A stretch of DNA of 64,000 bases, from the NCBI GenBank assembly GCA_020723405.1, contig DYIY01000007.1:1-64000 (forward strand), given 5' to 3'. The translations under genes and the position numbers were made by a program. Position 1 is the first letter of the stretch; the number at the start of each line of letters is the position of its first letter. The notes under the pieces are model-generated. The model ran no database searches. It saw only the letters and a list, made by a program, of their open reading frames with translations, and was not told the DNA's origin. The DNA is from Thiobacillus denitrificans. Lineage in GTDB: Bacteria; Pseudomonadota; Gammaproteobacteria; Burkholderiales; Thiobacillaceae. Positions 7,561 through 18,127 of this stretch are shown here, one piece after another.

Positions 7561-10308
7561 TTACAGGGTTCTAGCCACCTCGACCACCTCGTAGCATTCG
7601 AGCTGGTCGCCTTCTTCGATGTCGTTGAAGTTCTTCAGGGAGAGACCGCACTCGAAGCCGGCCTTCACTTCCTTCACGTCATCCTTGAAGCGCTTGAGGG
7701 AGTCCAGTTCGCCGTCATGGACCACCACGTTGTCACGCAGCACCCGCACCCGGGCGGAACGCTTGAGCATGCCGTCGAGCACGTAGCAGCCGGCCACGGC
7801 GCCCACCTTGGTGATGCGGAACACCTGGCGGATTTCGGCCAGACCCAAGGCGCTTTCCTTCTTCTCGGGGGAGAGCAGACCGGACAGGGCGGCTTTCACG
7901 TCATCCACGGCTTCGTAGATGATGTTGTAGTAGCGCACGTCAACCCCGGCGCTTTCCGCCAGCTTGCGGGCCTGGGCGTCGGCCCGGACGTTGAAGCCGA
8001 TGATCACGGCACCGGAGGCGATGGCCAGGTTGATGTCGGATTCGGAGATGGCGCCCACGGCCGCGTGGATGATGTTGACCTTGACCTCGGTGGTGGACAG
8101 CTTGCCCAGAGCGTGGGAAAGGCCCTCGTAGGAACCCTGCATGTCGGCCTTGAGGATGAGGGGCAGGGATTTGACCTCGCCCTCGCCCATCTGTTCGAAC
8201 ATGTTCTCCAGCTTGGCAGCCTGCTGGCGGGCCAGCTTCACGTCGCGGAACTTGCCCTGGCGGAACAGGGCGATTTCCCTGGCCTTGCGTTCGTCGGGCA
8301 GGACCAGCACGTCCTCGCCGGCACCGGGCACGTCGGACAGGCCCTGGATTTCCACGGGAATGGCCGGACCGGCTTCGTTCACCGGTTTGCCGTCCTCATC
8401 CAGCATGGCGCGCACCTTGCCGAAGGCGGAGCCGGCCAGCATCACGTCGCCCCGGCGCAGGGTGCCGGACTGGACCAGCACGGTGGCCACCGGGCCGCGG
8501 CCCTTGTCCAGACGGGATTCGATGACCACGCCCTTGGCCAGGGTGTCCACCGGGGCCTTCAGTTCCAGCACTTCGGCCTGGAGCAGCACGGCGTCCAGCA
8601 GGTCGTCGATGCCCTTGCCGGTCTTGGCGGACACGTCCACGAACTGGGCGTCGCCGCCCCACTCTTCCGGCACCACGCCTTCGTTGGAGATTTCCTGGCG
8701 GATCTTCTCCGGGTTGGCGTCGGGCTTGTCGATCTTGTTCACCGCCACCACGATGGGCACGTTGCCGGCCTTGGCGTGGTGGATGGCTTCCCGGGTCTGG
8801 GGCATGACGCCGTCGTCGGCGGCCACCACCAGGATGACGATGTCCGTGGCCTTGGCACCCCGGGCCCGCATGGCGGTGAAAGCCTCGTGGCCGGGGGTGT
8901 CCAGGAAGGTGATCATCCCCTTGGGAGTTTCCACGTGGTAGGCGCCGATGTGCTGGGTGATGCCGCCCGCTTCACCAGCCGCCACCCGGGTGCGGCGGAT
9001 GCCGTCCAGGAGGGAGGTCTTGCCGTGGTCCACGTGGCCCATGACGGTGACCACCGGGGCCCGGGGCTTGAGTTCGGCTTCCTTGTGCTCGCCGGTGTCC
9101 TCCAGATAGGACTCGGGGGTATCGGTGGCAGCCTGCTTGGCGATATGGCCCAGATCTTCCACCACGATCATGGCGGTTTCCTGGTCCAGCACCTGGTTGA
9201 TGGTGACCATGGAGCCCATCTTCATGAGGGCCTTGATCACTTCCGCCGCCTTCACGGACATCTTGTGGGCCAGATCGGCCACGCTGATGGTCTCGGGCAC
9301 CAGAACTTCCCGCACCACGGGTTCGGCAGGCATCTGCTGAGCGGCCTCGTGGTCGGACTTGTGCCGGCCCTTCTTCGACCGCCAGCCATCGCCGGAATCC
9401 ATGGCGCCCCGGGTCTTGAGTCCGGGCCGCTTGCTGGGGGCCGGCTCTTCCTTGGCCTTCTTGGCGGGCGCCTTGTCGGTCTTGGGCTTCACCGAGGGCT
9501 TCACGCCGGGACGGGTCTCGGCGGGTTTGGCCTCACCTGCCTTGGCTTCGGCAGGCTTGGGCGCGGCGGCGGCCTTGGCGGCTTCCTCGGCGGCGGCCCG
9601 ACGGGCGGCCTCCCGATCCTGCTTGGCCTTCAGTTCAGCTTCCTGGATGGCGCGCAACTGGGCGGTGCGCTTGGCTTCCTGTTCCCGGGTCTTGCGCTCG
9701 GCATCGCTGAGGATGGAGGGGATCACCCGGGGTGCGGCGGGTTTGACCGGGGCGGGCGCCTCCACTTGCGGCGTGGCCGCAGCCGGCTCGGACTCGGGCT
9801 CGGGCTCGGGTTCGGGGGCCGGTTCCGCTTCGATTACGGCCTCGGGCAGGGATTCCGGTTCCGGGGCGGCCACTTCGGGCTCGGGGACCGGTTCGGGCAT
9901 GGATGCCGGGGCCGGTTCCGGGGCCGGCATGATTTCAGGTTCAACCGGGATCGGCACTTCCAAGGGAGCGGTCTCGGCCACGGGCACGGCCGTCTCGGCG
10001 GCAGCCTCGGGTCCGCCGCCCTCGCGGCGCACCAGTACGCGCTTCTTGCGCACTTCCACCTGCACGGTGCGGGTGCGGCCGGCGCTGTCGGCGGTCTTGA
10101 TCTCGCTGGACTGCTTGCGGGTCAGAGTGATCTTGGTCTTGGGTTCCTTGGCGCCGTGCTTGCCGCGCAGGTAGTCCAGCAGGCGGGTCTTGTCCTGGTC
10201 GGACAATACATCCCGGGTGCCCTGGACCGCCACGCCGGCGGCCTGGAGCTGCTTCACCAGCAGCGCCGGATCGACCTTGAGTTCCGTGGCGAACTGTTCG
10301 ACGTTCAT
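7561..10308 (-). CDS. infB: Translation initiation factor IF-2
   Basis: A 915-residue GTPase that places initiator tRNA on the 30S subunit. The N-terminal IF2_N domain (about 1-50) is followed by a low-complexity Pro/Glu/Ala/Lys region (about 90-300). The G domain carries [13 protein letters not shown] and NKID near 420-540, then the domains binding fMet-tRNA. Full length. It lies 11 bp after nusA in the same operon. Confidence 0.97.
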   Translation of the reverse strand: MNVEQFATELKVDPALLVKQLQAAGVAVQGTRDVLSDQDKTRLLDYLRGKHGAKEPKTKITLTRKQSSEIKTADSAGRTRTVQVEVRKKRVLVRREGGGPEAAAETAVPVAETAPLEVPIPVEPEIMPAPEPAPASMPEPVPEPEVAAPEPESLPEAVIEAEPAPEPEPEPESEPAAATPQVEAPAPVKPAAPRVIPSILSDAERKTREQEAKRTAQLRAIQEAELKAKQDREAARRAAAEEAAKAAAAPKPAEAKAGEAKPAETRPGVKPSVKPKTDKAPAKKAKEEPAPSKRPGLKTRGAMDSGDGWRSKKGRHKSDHEAAQQMPAEPVVREVLVPETISVADLAHKMSVKAAEVIKALMKMGSMVTINQVLDQETAMIVVEDLGHIAKQAATDTPESYLEDTGEHKEAELKPRAPVVTVMGHVDHGKTSLLDGIRRTRVAAGEAGGITQHIGAYHVETPKGMITFLDTPGHEAFTAMRARGAKATDIVILVVAADDGVMPQTREAIHHAKAGNVPIVVAVNKIDKPDANPEKIRQEISNEGVVPEEWGGDAQFVDVSAKTGKGIDDLLDAVLLQAEVLELKAPVDTLAKGVVIESRLDKGRGPVATVLVQSGTLRRGDVMLAGSAFGKVRAMLDEDGKPVNEAGPAIPVEIQGLSDVPGAGEDVLVLPDERKAREIALFRQGKFRDVKLARQQAAKLENMFEQMGEGEVKSLPLILKADMQGSYEGLSHALGKLSTTEVKVNIIHAAVGAISESDINLAIASGAVIIGFNVRADAQARKLAESAGVDVRYYNIIYEAVDDVKAALSGLLSPEKKESALGLAEIRQVFRITKVGAVAGCYVLDGMLKRSARVRVLRDNVVVHDGELDSLKRFKDDVKEVKAGFECGLSLKNFNDIEEGDQLECYEVVEVARTL

Positions 10309-10319
10309 TTTCTACCCCT

Positions 10320-11801
10320 TCAGGACCCCGCCAGCATCGGTGCGCGGGCGGTCATGATCAGCGCCTTGGCGCGTTCCTCGTCCATGGCAACCAGTTCCAC
10401 CAGTTCGTCCACGGCGAGATCGGCCAGGTCCTCGGCATTGGCGATGCCCTGGGCGGTGAGCTTGGCGGCGGTTTCCTCGTCCATGCCGGCCACGCTCATC
10501 AGGTCAGCGGCAGCACTCTCCACCGCCTCCTCACGGACGATGGCGTCGGTGAGCAGGGCATCCCGGGCCCGGGCACGCAGCTCATTGACGGTATCTTCGT
10601 CGAAGGCCTCGATCTCCAGCATTTCCGCCAGGGGCACGTAGGCCACTTCCTCCAGGCTGGTGAAGCCTTCCTCCACCAGCACCTGGGCCACGTCCTCATC
10701 CACGTCCAGCTTGACCATGAACATGCCGATGAGGCTGCTGGCCTCCTGCTGGTGCTTCTGCTCGGCTTCTTCCACGGACAGGATGTTGATGTCCCAGCCG
10801 GTGAGTTCGGCCGCCAGGCGCACGTTCTGACCGTAGCGGCCGATGGCCACTTCCACCTGGGCAGGCTCCACCACCACGTCCATGGCGTGCTTTTCCTCGT
10901 CCACCACGATGCTGTTCACTTCGGCGGGGGACAGGGCGTTGATGACGAACTGGGCCGGGTCCGGGGACCACAGCACGATGTCCACCCGCTCGCCGTTGAG
11001 CTCATTGGTGACTGCGGTGACCCGGCTGCCGCGCACACCGATGCAGGTGCCCTGGGGGTCCACCCGGGGATCATTGGATTTGACGGCGATCTTGGCGCGC
11101 ATGCCCGGATCCCGGGCGGCGGCCTTGATCTCGACGATGCCTTCTTCCACCTCGGGCACTTCCAGGCGGAACAGCTCCATGATGAACTGGGGGGCGGTAC
11201 GCGACAGGGTCAACTGGGGGCCCCGGCCACCCCGCTCGGCGCGCACCAGATAGGCCCGCACCCGGTCACCCACGCGCAGGTTCTCCTTGGCGATCATCTG
11301 GTCTTTTTCCAGACGGCCTTCGATACGCCCGGATTCGACGATGGCACTGCCCCGCTCCATACGCTTGATGGTGCCGGATACCAGGTTCTCGTTGCGGGCC
11401 AGGAAGTCGTTGAGCACCTGCTCCCGTTCGGCGTCGCGAATGCGTTGCAGGATCACCTGCTTGGCTGCCTGGGCACCGATGCGGCCGAAGGCCACGGCCT
11501 CCAGGGGTTCCTCGATGAACTCCCCCACCTGGACTTCGCCGTTCCGTTCCCGGGCCTGCTCCAGGGTGTACTGGCGCTCGGGAGCCTCCAGCTCCACGTC
11601 GTCGGGCAGCACTTCCCAGCGGCGGAAGGCGGCGTATTCACCGCTCTTGCGGTCGATCTCCACCCGCACCTCGGCATCTTCGGTGAGCCGCTTCTTGGTG
11701 GCATGGGCCAGGGCCGCCTCCAGGGCACCGAACACCACCTCCGGATCCACGTTCTTCTCACGCGCCAGGGCGTCCGCCAACATCAGTACTTCCCGACTCA
11801 T
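10320..11801 (-). CDS. nusA: Transcription termination/antitermination factor NusA
   Basis: A 493-residue RNA polymerase-binding factor controlling pausing, termination and antitermination. The order is an N-terminal RNAP-binding domain, S1 (about 135-200), two KH domains with the segments GVRGSRV and [19 protein letters not shown], and two C-terminal acidic repeats rich in Asp/Glu (about 365-490). The start overlaps the rimP stop by 4 bp (ATGA), so the pair is translationally coupled. Confidence 0.97.
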   Translation of the reverse strand: MSREVLMLADALAREKNVDPEVVFGALEAALAHATKKRLTEDAEVRVEIDRKSGEYAAFRRWEVLPDDVELEAPERQYTLEQARERNGEVQVGEFIEEPLEAVAFGRIGAQAAKQVILQRIRDAEREQVLNDFLARNENLVSGTIKRMERGSAIVESGRIEGRLEKDQMIAKENLRVGDRVRAYLVRAERGGRGPQLTLSRTAPQFIMELFRLEVPEVEEGIVEIKAAARDPGMRAKIAVKSNDPRVDPQGTCIGVRGSRVTAVTNELNGERVDIVLWSPDPAQFVINALSPAEVNSIVVDEEKHAMDVVVEPAQVEVAIGRYGQNVRLAAELTGWDINILSVEEAEQKHQQEASSLIGMFMVKLDVDEDVAQVLVEEGFTSLEEVAYVPLAEMLEIEAFDEDTVNELRARARDALLTDAIVREEAVESAAADLMSVAGMDEETAAKLTAQGIANAEDLADLAVDELVELVAMDEERAKALIMTARAPMLAGS

Positions 11802-12247
11802 CGCATCCTCCGGGTATGACCCTCAAGCTGCGGCGCCAGCCGGGCCGATTCCACCTCGGCGAGGGGAATGGCCACCAGGGCGCCGTCCATCTCCAATTGC
11901 AGCATGCCGTCCGCCAACCCCTTCAGTATGCCGGTGAACCGCTTGCGCCCCTCCAGGGGGGCGTGCAAGCGGATGTTGGCCCGTTCCCCGGTGAAGCGGA
12001 CGAAATCCGCTTCCTTGACCAGGGGCCGGTCCAGGCCCGGCGAAGAGACTTCCAGACGGTCGTAATCCACGTTTTCCACCATGAACAGCCGGGTGAGCTG
12101 GTTGCTCACCTTCACGCAATCATCCAGGGCGATGCCCCCGGGCTGGTCGATGTAGAGGCGCAACAGGCCCCGGCCGGCCCGTTCCAGGGCCACCAGTTCA
12201 TATCCCATTCCCGCCAGGGTCGGTTCGATCAGTGCGTGCAAGTCCAT
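11798..12247 (-). CDS. rimP: Ribosome maturation factor RimP
   Basis: A 149-residue protein needed for 30S assembly. The family core is seen in [17 protein letters not shown] and [12 protein letters not shown] at 12247 is chosen because the longer in-frame version would be translated through the leader hairpin at 12264-12280. First gene of the rimP-nusA-infB-rbfA-truB-rpsO-pnp operon, with a consensus -10 upstream. No obvious Shine-Dalgarno precedes the ATG. Confidence 0.94.
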   Translation of the reverse strand: MDLHALIEPTLAGMGYELVALERAGRGLLRLYIDQPGGIALDDCVKVSNQLTRLFMVENVDYDRLEVSSPGLDRPLVKEADFVRFTGERANIRLHAPLEGRKRFTGILKGLADGMLQLEMDGALVAIPLAEVESARLAPQLEGHTRRMR

Positions 12248-12256
12248 GCTGGAGAA

Positions 12257-12280
12257 ATAAAAAATGGGCGCGAAGCCCAT
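12257..12280 (-). terminator. Intrinsic terminator/attenuator in the rimP leader
   Basis: On the minus strand ATGGGC-TTCGC-GCCCAT (12264-12280) is followed by a run of T (12257-12264). This is a compact terminator 10-30 bases before the rimP start and downstream of the -10 at 12296-12301. It could stop readthrough from the cco genes upstream or act as an attenuator of the rimP operon itself. Confidence 0.65.
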
Positions 12281-12295
12281 CTAGAAAACTTGTGG

Positions 12296-12301
12296 ATTAT
12301 A
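12296..12301 (-). promoter_or_regulatory. -10 element of the rimP operon
   Basis: The minus strand reads TATAAT exactly, 49 bp before the rimP ATG. No good -35 hexamer lies 16-18 bp upstream, so activation or an extended contact is implied. It lies just upstream of the leader hairpin. Confidence 0.5.
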
Positions 12302-12360
12302 CATCAGAAAAAAGGCTTTTCGGCTACTGATTTGCCTGACCCCATGGGCCAGGCGACCCT

Positions 12361-13137
12361 TCACTCCCCACCGACACGGCGCTCCAGGCTGATGTATTCG
12401 TCGCCGGCACGCAAGCCGAGGACGGCCAGCCAGGCCCCCGTCGCCGGCAAGCGCGCCGGGGCCTGGTACTGCCCGCCGCCCAGGCCGGCCAGAGTCACCA
12501 CCTCCCCGGCATCCTGGCCGGGACGGCGTAACGTCAGGGTGACCGGCACCCCGTCCACGCCCTGGCCATCCGGGTCGATGACGCGCACCTCCACCGACCC
12601 GGAGCGCTGGGGAGTCAGGGCGTCCAGACCGGAAACCTCCAGCCGCCAGCCCAATTTATGGAGTTTGGCTTCCATGCCCAGGTGGTGGCCCACCTCCTTG
12701 GCCGCATCTTCGCCGTGGGCCACCACGCCGGCAAAGCCGGTGTGGATGTTCTTGTTCTCCGCGCCAGGCAGCAGCAGGCGGGCCAGGGCGGGAGGCAGCC
12801 CTTGTCCGGCGATGTAGACGAAGCCGCCGTAGAGCACGGTGATGACCACGAAGAAGCCGATCATCAGTTTGGGGGCCCAATGGGTGCCCTGCTGGATGGA
12901 GGCCTTGCCGCCGTAGAGCTGATAGAGCAGGACGGCCACCGTGGGGTAGGCGATGACGTGCAGGGTCAGCACGTCCAGGCCGGGCCAGAGGGCCACCGCG
13001 TAGATCACGTAGGCCACGCTGGGCAAGGCCGAGGCGGCCACCGCAGCCCAGAAGTTGGACAGCTTGAGCCCCCGGGCGGCGGCGTAGATCAGCACGGTGA
13101 GCAACATGCCGCCGAAGATGGTGATGAGCAGATTCAT
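12361..13137 (-). CDS. FixH/CcoH-like cbb3 oxidase assembly protein
   Basis: A 258-residue protein with three N-terminal membrane segments (about 3-22, 31-52 and 58-73) and another near 90-110. A periplasmic C-terminal part (about 175-258) with VEVRVIDPDGQGVDGVPVTL and a following beta-rich region resembles the FixH domain. FixH/CcoH helps assemble or stabilise cbb3 oxidase. It follows ccoG by 8 bp. The multi-span N-terminal part is longer than in classical FixH, which has one membrane segment, so this is an extended variant. The assignment rests partly on context. Confidence 0.65.
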   Translation of the reverse strand: MNLLITIFGGMLLTVLIYAAARGLKLSNFWAAVAASALPSVAYVIYAVALWPGLDVLTLHVIAYPTVAVLLYQLYGGKASIQQGTHWAPKLMIGFFVVITVLYGGFVYIAGQGLPPALARLLLPGAENKNIHTGFAGVVAHGEDAAKEVGHHLGMEAKLHKLGWRLEVSGLDALTPQRSGSVEVRVIDPDGQGVDGVPVTLTLRRPGQDAGEVVTLAGLGGGQYQAPARLPATGAWLAVLGLRAGDEYISLERRVGGE

Positions 13138-13145
13138 GGGGGACC

Positions 13146-14600
13146 TCAGTGACGGGTGAAGAAGCGGGCCGGGTCCACCACTTCTTCTCCATGCCCGGTG
13201 CGGATGACGAACTCGAAATCACTGACCTGGGCAGCCCGCTCCGGATCCAGACTGACGCTGGCCTGGATGATGACGCTCTTGCCGGTGCGGATGTTCACGC
13301 TTTGGAAATTGCCCAGGTCCAGGGCACCGGCCGGCAGGCCCCGGGCTTCGATGGCGAAGCGCTCCTCGGTCCCGGACAGGTTGGTCAGACGGATCTGGTA
13401 GCGGTTGCGGATGGAACCGTCGGACAGGGTGACGAACAGGGGCTGGCGGACCTGTTGGATGCTGTGTTCGAAACTGCTGCGGTGGCTCATGTCGTACACC
13501 AGGTAGGCGGTCATGAGCACCAGGGAAACGCCATAGCCCAACACCTTGAGGCTTTTCCAATGCAGTTTCACCGGCCCGGGCCGGGGTTTGGCCAGGTTGG
13601 TCTCCGAGTCATAGCGCACCAGGCCATGGGACCAGCCCATCTTGTCCATGATGCTGTTGCAGGCATCCACGCACAGGCCGCAGGAAATGCAGCGGTATTG
13701 CAGGCCGTTGCGGATGTCGATGCCCACCGGGCAGACCTGCACGCACAGGCCACAGTCCACGCAGTCGCCATGGCCCCGGGCTTCCCGTTCGGCCCGGGTG
13801 CGCAGTCCGGTCCGGGCGGCCATGCGGCCGGCGGTCCCTTCGCCCCTGGGCTTGTCGTAGTGGACGGTGAGGGTTTCCGGGTCGTACATGGCGCTCTGGA
13901 AACGGCCGTAGGGACAGATGAAGGTGCACACGTGCTCCCGCAACACACCGGCGGCCAGATAGGTGGAAATGCTCAGGGCCAGGGTGGTGATGTAGGCGGC
14001 GGCAGGGGCCCGGCCGGTGAAGATGTCCGCCAGCAATTCCGGGGCATGACCGAAGTAGAGCACGAAGGTCAGGGCTGTCCAGAAGGACAGCAGCCCCCAG
14101 GCCACCCGGGTAGCGCCCACCTTGATGAGCTTCTCCCGGTTGTTCCAATCGGCCCGGGCCAGGCGCAGGCGGGCAGGACGTTCGCCCTGGATCAGATGCT
14201 CCAGCCAGATGAAGGCGTCGGTCCACAGGGTCTGGAAACAGAAGTAACCGCAGAAGGCCCGCCCCACCAGGGCGGTGGCAAAGAACAGCAGGACGGCGGC
14301 GATGAACAGCAACATGGACAACCAGAAGATGTCCTGGGGATAGACCGTCAGATCGAATATCAGGTAGCGGCGGCCGGGAATGTCGAACAGGATGGCCTGG
14401 GAGGGGGCGTTGGGCCGGTCCCAGGGAAGCCAGGGCAGCAGGAAATAGACCGCGAAGCTCAACCAGAGGAGCGCGGTCTTGAAGTTGCGGAAGGGCCCCT
14501 TGATGGAGCGGGGGATCACGGGGTTCCGCTTGAAGTAGAGATCTTTGCTTGCCTGTTCGTTGTCCACGACATCACCTGCTTGACGGATTTCCGAAGCCAT
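13146..14600 (-). CDS. ccoG: Cytochrome c oxidase accessory protein CcoG
   Basis: A 484-residue membrane ferredoxin, reported as a copper reductase for cbb3 assembly. It has several N-terminal membrane helices, a CGYFCFQTLWTD segment, two 4Fe-4S motifs (CVDCGLCVQVCPVGIDI near 275 and CISCGLCVDACNSIMDK near 300) and a C-terminal Ig-like domain. It is separated from ccoP by a strong terminator, so expression may be lower than the oxidase subunits. The start is uncertain; an in-frame GTG about 12 codons later is an alternative. Confidence 0.93.
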   Translation of the reverse strand: MASEIRQAGDVVDNEQASKDLYFKRNPVIPRSIKGPFRNFKTALLWLSFAVYFLLPWLPWDRPNAPSQAILFDIPGRRYLIFDLTVYPQDIFWLSMLLFIAAVLLFFATALVGRAFCGYFCFQTLWTDAFIWLEHLIQGERPARLRLARADWNNREKLIKVGATRVAWGLLSFWTALTFVLYFGHAPELLADIFTGRAPAAAYITTLALSISTYLAAGVLREHVCTFICPYGRFQSAMYDPETLTVHYDKPRGEGTAGRMAARTGLRTRAEREARGHGDCVDCGLCVQVCPVGIDIRNGLQYRCISCGLCVDACNSIMDKMGWSHGLVRYDSETNLAKPRPGPVKLHWKSLKVLGYGVSLVLMTAYLVYDMSHRSSFEHSIQQVRQPLFVTLSDGSIRNRYQIRLTNLSGTEERFAIEARGLPAGALDLGNFQSVNIRTGKSVIIQASVSLDPERAAQVSDFEFVIRTGHGEEVVDPARFFTRH

Positions 14601-14632
14601 CGGCGAAATGGCTTCGGGAATCGGTCCTGGGT

Positions 14633-14662
14633 AAAAGAAAAACCCCGGCGAACCGGGGTTTT
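14633..14662. terminator. Intrinsic terminator between ccoP and ccoG
   Basis: AACCCCGG (14641-14648) pairs with CCGGGGTT (14653-14660) around a 4-base loop. The minus strand runs into TTTTTTCTTTT after the stem. It lies 20 bp after the ccoP stop and would end most ccoNOQP transcripts. Confidence 0.85.
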
Positions 14663-14680
14663 TCCGGATGGGGTCTCCGC

Positions 14681-15613
14681 TTACTTGCCACCGCCCAATT
14701 CATGGACATAGACCGTGAGCAAGCGAATCTGTTCCGGCTTGAGGCGGCCTTCCCAGGCGGGCATGACGCCCTTGTCCAGGCCGCTGGCAATGACCTTGCG
14801 CACCGCGTCCACCTTGCCGGCGTCGGTTTCTGCACCGGGCACGTCGGCCCACAGCCAGACCTTGTCGGTCAGGTTGGCCGAGCCGATGTCCTGGCGGCCC
14901 TTGGCGTCGTCGTTGTGGCAGTAGAAACAGGCAGCGGCGTGGGAATGGAACAGTTCCTTGCCCTGGGCGGCCTTGGCGGCATCGGCCTTGATACCGGACA
15001 GGGAAGCCACGTAGTTGGCCAGCTCATCGATCTGGGCGGCGGACAGGGCTTCACCGAAGGGGGGCATGTAGCCACGTCGGCCCTTGATGAGGGTTTCCTG
15101 GATCTTGTCGAAATGGCCGCCGTAGATCCAGTCATCGTCCGTCAGGTTGGGGAAGAAGCCGATCTTGCCCTGGCCACCGGCCTGGTGGCAGGCGGCGCAG
15201 TTGTCGGAGAACAGCACCTTGCCGGCGGACACCACGAAGCTGGACAGTTCAGGATCCTTCACCACCTTGTCGAAATCCATGGCGGCGATCTTGTCGAAGT
15301 AGGGCTTCTGGGCCAGGTTGGCTTCCTGGGTCTCGGCCAGCAATTTGGCCCGGGTGTTCCAGTGCCAGGACTCTTCCTGTCCCTCGGCGTTGACGTAGGT
15401 CACGGTGTTGATGCCGGGCAGGAAGCCCTTGCCCACGGGCCAGGAGGGATACACCACCCAGTAGACCAGAGCGAAGACGATGGTCACGTAGAAGGTGTAG
15501 GTCCACCACACCGGCAGGGGGTTGTTGAACTCCTGAAGGTCGCCGTCCCACACGTGGCCGGTGGTCTGGACGCCACCGGAGGATTGGGGTTGGCCATGCG
15601 CGTTGTCAGCCAT
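14681..15613 (-). CDS. ccoP: cbb3-type cytochrome c oxidase subunit III (CcoP)
   Basis: A 310-residue dihaem c subunit passing electrons towards CcoO/CcoN. An N-terminal membrane helix near residues 37-57 (YTFYVTIVFALVYWVVYPSW) anchors two cytochrome c domains with haem motifs CAACH (about residue 143) and CFYCH (about 228). The second motif is complete. The start overlaps the ccoQ stop by 8 bp. Last gene before the terminator. Confidence 0.96.
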   Translation of the reverse strand: MADNAHGQPQSSGGVQTTGHVWDGDLQEFNNPLPVWWTYTFYVTIVFALVYWVVYPSWPVGKGFLPGINTVTYVNAEGQEESWHWNTRAKLLAETQEANLAQKPYFDKIAAMDFDKVVKDPELSSFVVSAGKVLFSDNCAACHQAGGQGKIGFFPNLTDDDWIYGGHFDKIQETLIKGRRGYMPPFGEALSAAQIDELANYVASLSGIKADAAKAAQGKELFHSHAAACFYCHNDDAKGRQDIGSANLTDKVWLWADVPGAETDAGKVDAVRKVIASGLDKGVMPAWEGRLKPEQIRLLTVYVHELGGGK

Positions 15614-15788
15614 TGGACTTGTCCTTCATTTCGTCGTCGTCATCAAGAAACGGAATGTGCTTGTGCTCTTCCAGCTTCTCGCCCCGCTTTCTGCTGCCAT
15701 ACACCCAAAGCACGATCAGGCAGAAGGTGATGAAAAAGATCAGCAGGCCCAGGGGCTTGGTGTTTTCCGGATGAGCAAACCACTCCAT
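15606..15788 (-). CDS. ccoQ: cbb3-type cytochrome c oxidase subunit IV (CcoQ)
   Basis: A 60-residue single-span protein (GLLIFFITFCLIVLWVYG) with a charged cytoplasmic tail ending DDDDEMKDKSNG. It lies between ccoO and ccoP and overlaps both by a few bases. CcoQ stabilises the CcoP association with the complex. Small size and context make the call. Confidence 0.9.
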   Translation of the reverse strand: MEWFAHPENTKPLGLLIFFITFCLIVLWVYGSRKRGEKLEEHKHIPFLDDDDEMKDKSNG

Positions 15789-16531
15789 CAGCGATACTTC
15801 ACCAGGTCTTCCGGCTTGACCTTGCTGAAATCCACCATGGTGCCCAGCACCTGGAGATAGGCCACCAGGGCGTCCATCTCGGACACGCTGGCGCGGTCGC
15901 CGTCAAAATTGCCTTCCTGGGCCTGGGCCACCAGCATCTTCTGGGCATCCGGGATGTGCAGGGTCTTGGCCACCGCCTCGCCGAACTGCTTCACGTTGCG
16001 CTGGTATTCCGCATCATTGGCGGAATAGGGCACGCCGGTGATGCGCAGGGCCCGCAGCCGGTCCGCCACGTCGGCCGTGTCCAGGGGGGTCATGAGCCAG
16101 GGATAGTTGGGCATGACCGACTCGGGCACCACGGAGGTGGGCTTGATCAGATGCTGCACGTGCCATTCGTTGGAGTACTTGCCCCCCACCCGGGCCAGAT
16201 CCGGACCGGTGCGCTTGGAGCCCCACTGGAAGGGGTGGTCGTACTTGGACTCGGCGGCCAGGGAGTAGTGGCCGTAACGCAGTTGCTCGTCGCGGAAGGG
16301 GCGGATCATCTGGGAATGGCAGGTGTAGCAGCCTTCCCGGATGTAGATGTCCCGGCCCCGGGATTCCAGGGGGGTGTAGGGCCGCACCCCGTCCACCTGC
16401 TCGGTGGTGTCCTTGATGAAGAACAGGGGGGCGATCTCCACCAGGCCACCGGCGCTGATGGCCAGCATGGTGAACACCAGCAGGACGCCGGCGTTGGTCT
16501 CGACCTTCTCGTGCTTGAAGTTCTTGAACAT
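15788..16531 (-). CDS. ccoO: cbb3-type cytochrome c oxidase subunit II (CcoO)
   Basis: A 247-residue monohaem c subunit anchored by one N-terminal helix ([20 protein letters not shown]). The haem motif is [12 protein letters not shown] with a distal axial Met in the [10 protein letters not shown] region. ATG at 16531 ([13 protein letters not shown]) is chosen because it matches the family N-terminus. It follows ccoN by 17 bp. Confidence 0.97.
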   Translation of the reverse strand: MFKNFKHEKVETNAGVLLVFTMLAISAGGLVEIAPLFFIKDTTEQVDGVRPYTPLESRGRDIYIREGCYTCHSQMIRPFRDEQLRYGHYSLAAESKYDHPFQWGSKRTGPDLARVGGKYSNEWHVQHLIKPTSVVPESVMPNYPWLMTPLDTADVADRLRALRITGVPYSANDAEYQRNVKQFGEAVAKTLHIPDAQKMLVAQAQEGNFDGDRASVSEMDALVAYLQVLGTMVDFSKVKPEDLVKYR

Positions 16532-16548
16532 GGTCAACCTCGTCCGGA

Positions 16549-17994
16549 TCAGGCGGTGGCGGCGGCGGGAGCGCCGGCGGTCTCGGTGGCTTGGGCGGCC
16601 TGGCGGATGGTCATGTACACGTTGTACGCCATCAGGCACATGCCGGTGAGGTAGAACATGCCGCCGATGGCCCGCATGGCATAGAAGGGATGCATGGCGG
16701 CCACCGATTCAACGAAGGAATACTGGAGGTTGCCGAAGTCATCGAAGGCGCGCCACATGAGGCCCTGGGAGATACCGGAGATCCACATGGCGGTGATGTA
16801 GAGCAGCACGCCGATGGTGGCCAGCCAGAAGTGGGCGTTGATCAGCTTGACGCTGTACATGGGGGTGTTCCAGAGGCGGGGGATCATGTGGTACAGGGAG
16901 CCGAAGGAGATCATGGCCACCCAGCCCAGGGCGCCGGAGTGCACGTGGCCCACGGTCCAGTCGGTGTAGTGGGACAGGGCGTTCACGTCCTTCAGGGACA
17001 TGAGGGGGCCTTCGAAGGTGGACATGCCGTAGAAGGACAGGGCCACGATCATGAAGCGCATGATGGGGTCGGTGCGCAGTTTGTCCCAGGCACCGGACAG
17101 GGTCATGATGCCGTTGATCATGCCGCCCCAGGAAGGCAGCAGCAGCATGATGGAGAAGGTGGCGCCCAGGGTGGAAGCCCAGTCGGGCAGCGCGGTCCAG
17201 TGCAGGTGATGGGTGCCCACCCACATGTACATGAAGGACAGGGCCCAGAAGTGGACGATGGACAGCCGGTAGGAGTAGACCGGGCGGCCGGCGTGCTTGG
17301 GCACGAAGTAATACATCATCCCCAGGAAGGCGGCGGTGAGGAAGAAGCCCACGGCGTTGTGGCCGTACCACCACTGGGTCATGGCATCCTGGGCGCCGGA
17401 GAACAGGCTGTAGGACTTGAGGGTGAACAGGTCCACCGGCACGGCGATGTTGTTGAAGGTGTGCAGCAGGGCGGTGGCCAGGATGAAGGAGAGGTAGAAC
17501 CAGTTGGCCACGTAGATGTGGGGCTGCTTGCGCAGCATCAGGGTGCCGATGTAGACGATCATGTAGGCGACCCAGACGAACAGGATCAGCAGATCGATGG
17601 GCCATTCCATCTCGGCGTATTCGCGGCCCTGGCTGTAACCGGTGACGTAGGACAGGGCGGCCAGGACGATGATGGCCTGCCAGCCCCAGAAGGTGAAGGT
17701 GGCCAGGCCGGGGGCGAACAGCTTGGTCTGGCAGGTGCGCTGCACCACGTAGTAGGAGGTGGCGAACAGGGCCGAGCCGCCGAAGCCGAAGATCACGCCG
17801 CCGGTATGCACGGGCCGGAAGCGGCCGAAGGAGATGTAGGGGCTGTCAAAGTTGAGGAACGGCCAGGCCAGTTCGGAGGCGATGTACACCCCCACGAACA
17901 TGCCGATCACGGCCCAGAAAACAGCCATGACGGCGAACTTCTTGATGATGTCGTAGTTGTACTGCTCGTTTGCTTCCATACTGGCTGCTGACAT
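16549..17994 (-). CDS. ccoN: cbb3-type cytochrome c oxidase subunit I (CcoN)
   Basis: A 481-residue catalytic subunit with about 12 membrane helices, low-spin haem b and the haem b3-CuB site; reduces O2 at high affinity. Conserved segments include [29 protein letters not shown] (CuB histidines) and [18 protein letters not shown] at 17994 has a perfect AGGAGG seven bases upstream, which decides it over an upstream in-frame ATG at 18018. First gene of ccoNOQP. Confidence 0.97.
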   Translation of the reverse strand: MSAASMEANEQYNYDIIKKFAVMAVFWAVIGMFVGVYIASELAWPFLNFDSPYISFGRFRPVHTGGVIFGFGGSALFATSYYVVQRTCQTKLFAPGLATFTFWGWQAIIVLAALSYVTGYSQGREYAEMEWPIDLLILFVWVAYMIVYIGTLMLRKQPHIYVANWFYLSFILATALLHTFNNIAVPVDLFTLKSYSLFSGAQDAMTQWWYGHNAVGFFLTAAFLGMMYYFVPKHAGRPVYSYRLSIVHFWALSFMYMWVGTHHLHWTALPDWASTLGATFSIMLLLPSWGGMINGIMTLSGAWDKLRTDPIMRFMIVALSFYGMSTFEGPLMSLKDVNALSHYTDWTVGHVHSGALGWVAMISFGSLYHMIPRLWNTPMYSVKLINAHFWLATIGVLLYITAMWISGISQGLMWRAFDDFGNLQYSFVESVAAMHPFYAMRAIGGMFYLTGMCLMAYNVYMTIRQAAQATETAGAPAAATA

Positions 17995-18083
17995 AACGCC
18001 TCCTAGGGTTACCGCCATTCCGGGCCGGGCCGGACCATCGTGTTCATGCCCATCTCACCAAATCACCGGCGAAAAGACGGGCG

Positions 18084-18113
18084 AGTATAGTTCGAGGCCC
18101 CTTTATCCCGCAA
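18084..18113 (-). promoter_or_regulatory. Candidate ccoN promoter
   Basis: On the minus strand TTGCGG (18108-18113) and TATACT (18084-18089) are spaced by 18 bp, about 90 bp upstream of the ccoN start. I see no TTGAT-N4-ATCAA type Fnr/Anr box near it, although such control is usual for this operon. Confidence 0.5.
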
Positions 18114-18127
18114 GGCGACCCTGCGCT

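Noticed and set aside
17994-18127. An Fnr/Anr-type box upstream of ccoN
   Set aside because: Looked for TTGAT-N4-ATCAA in the upstream region and saw no match; only a sigma-70-like promoter is reported.
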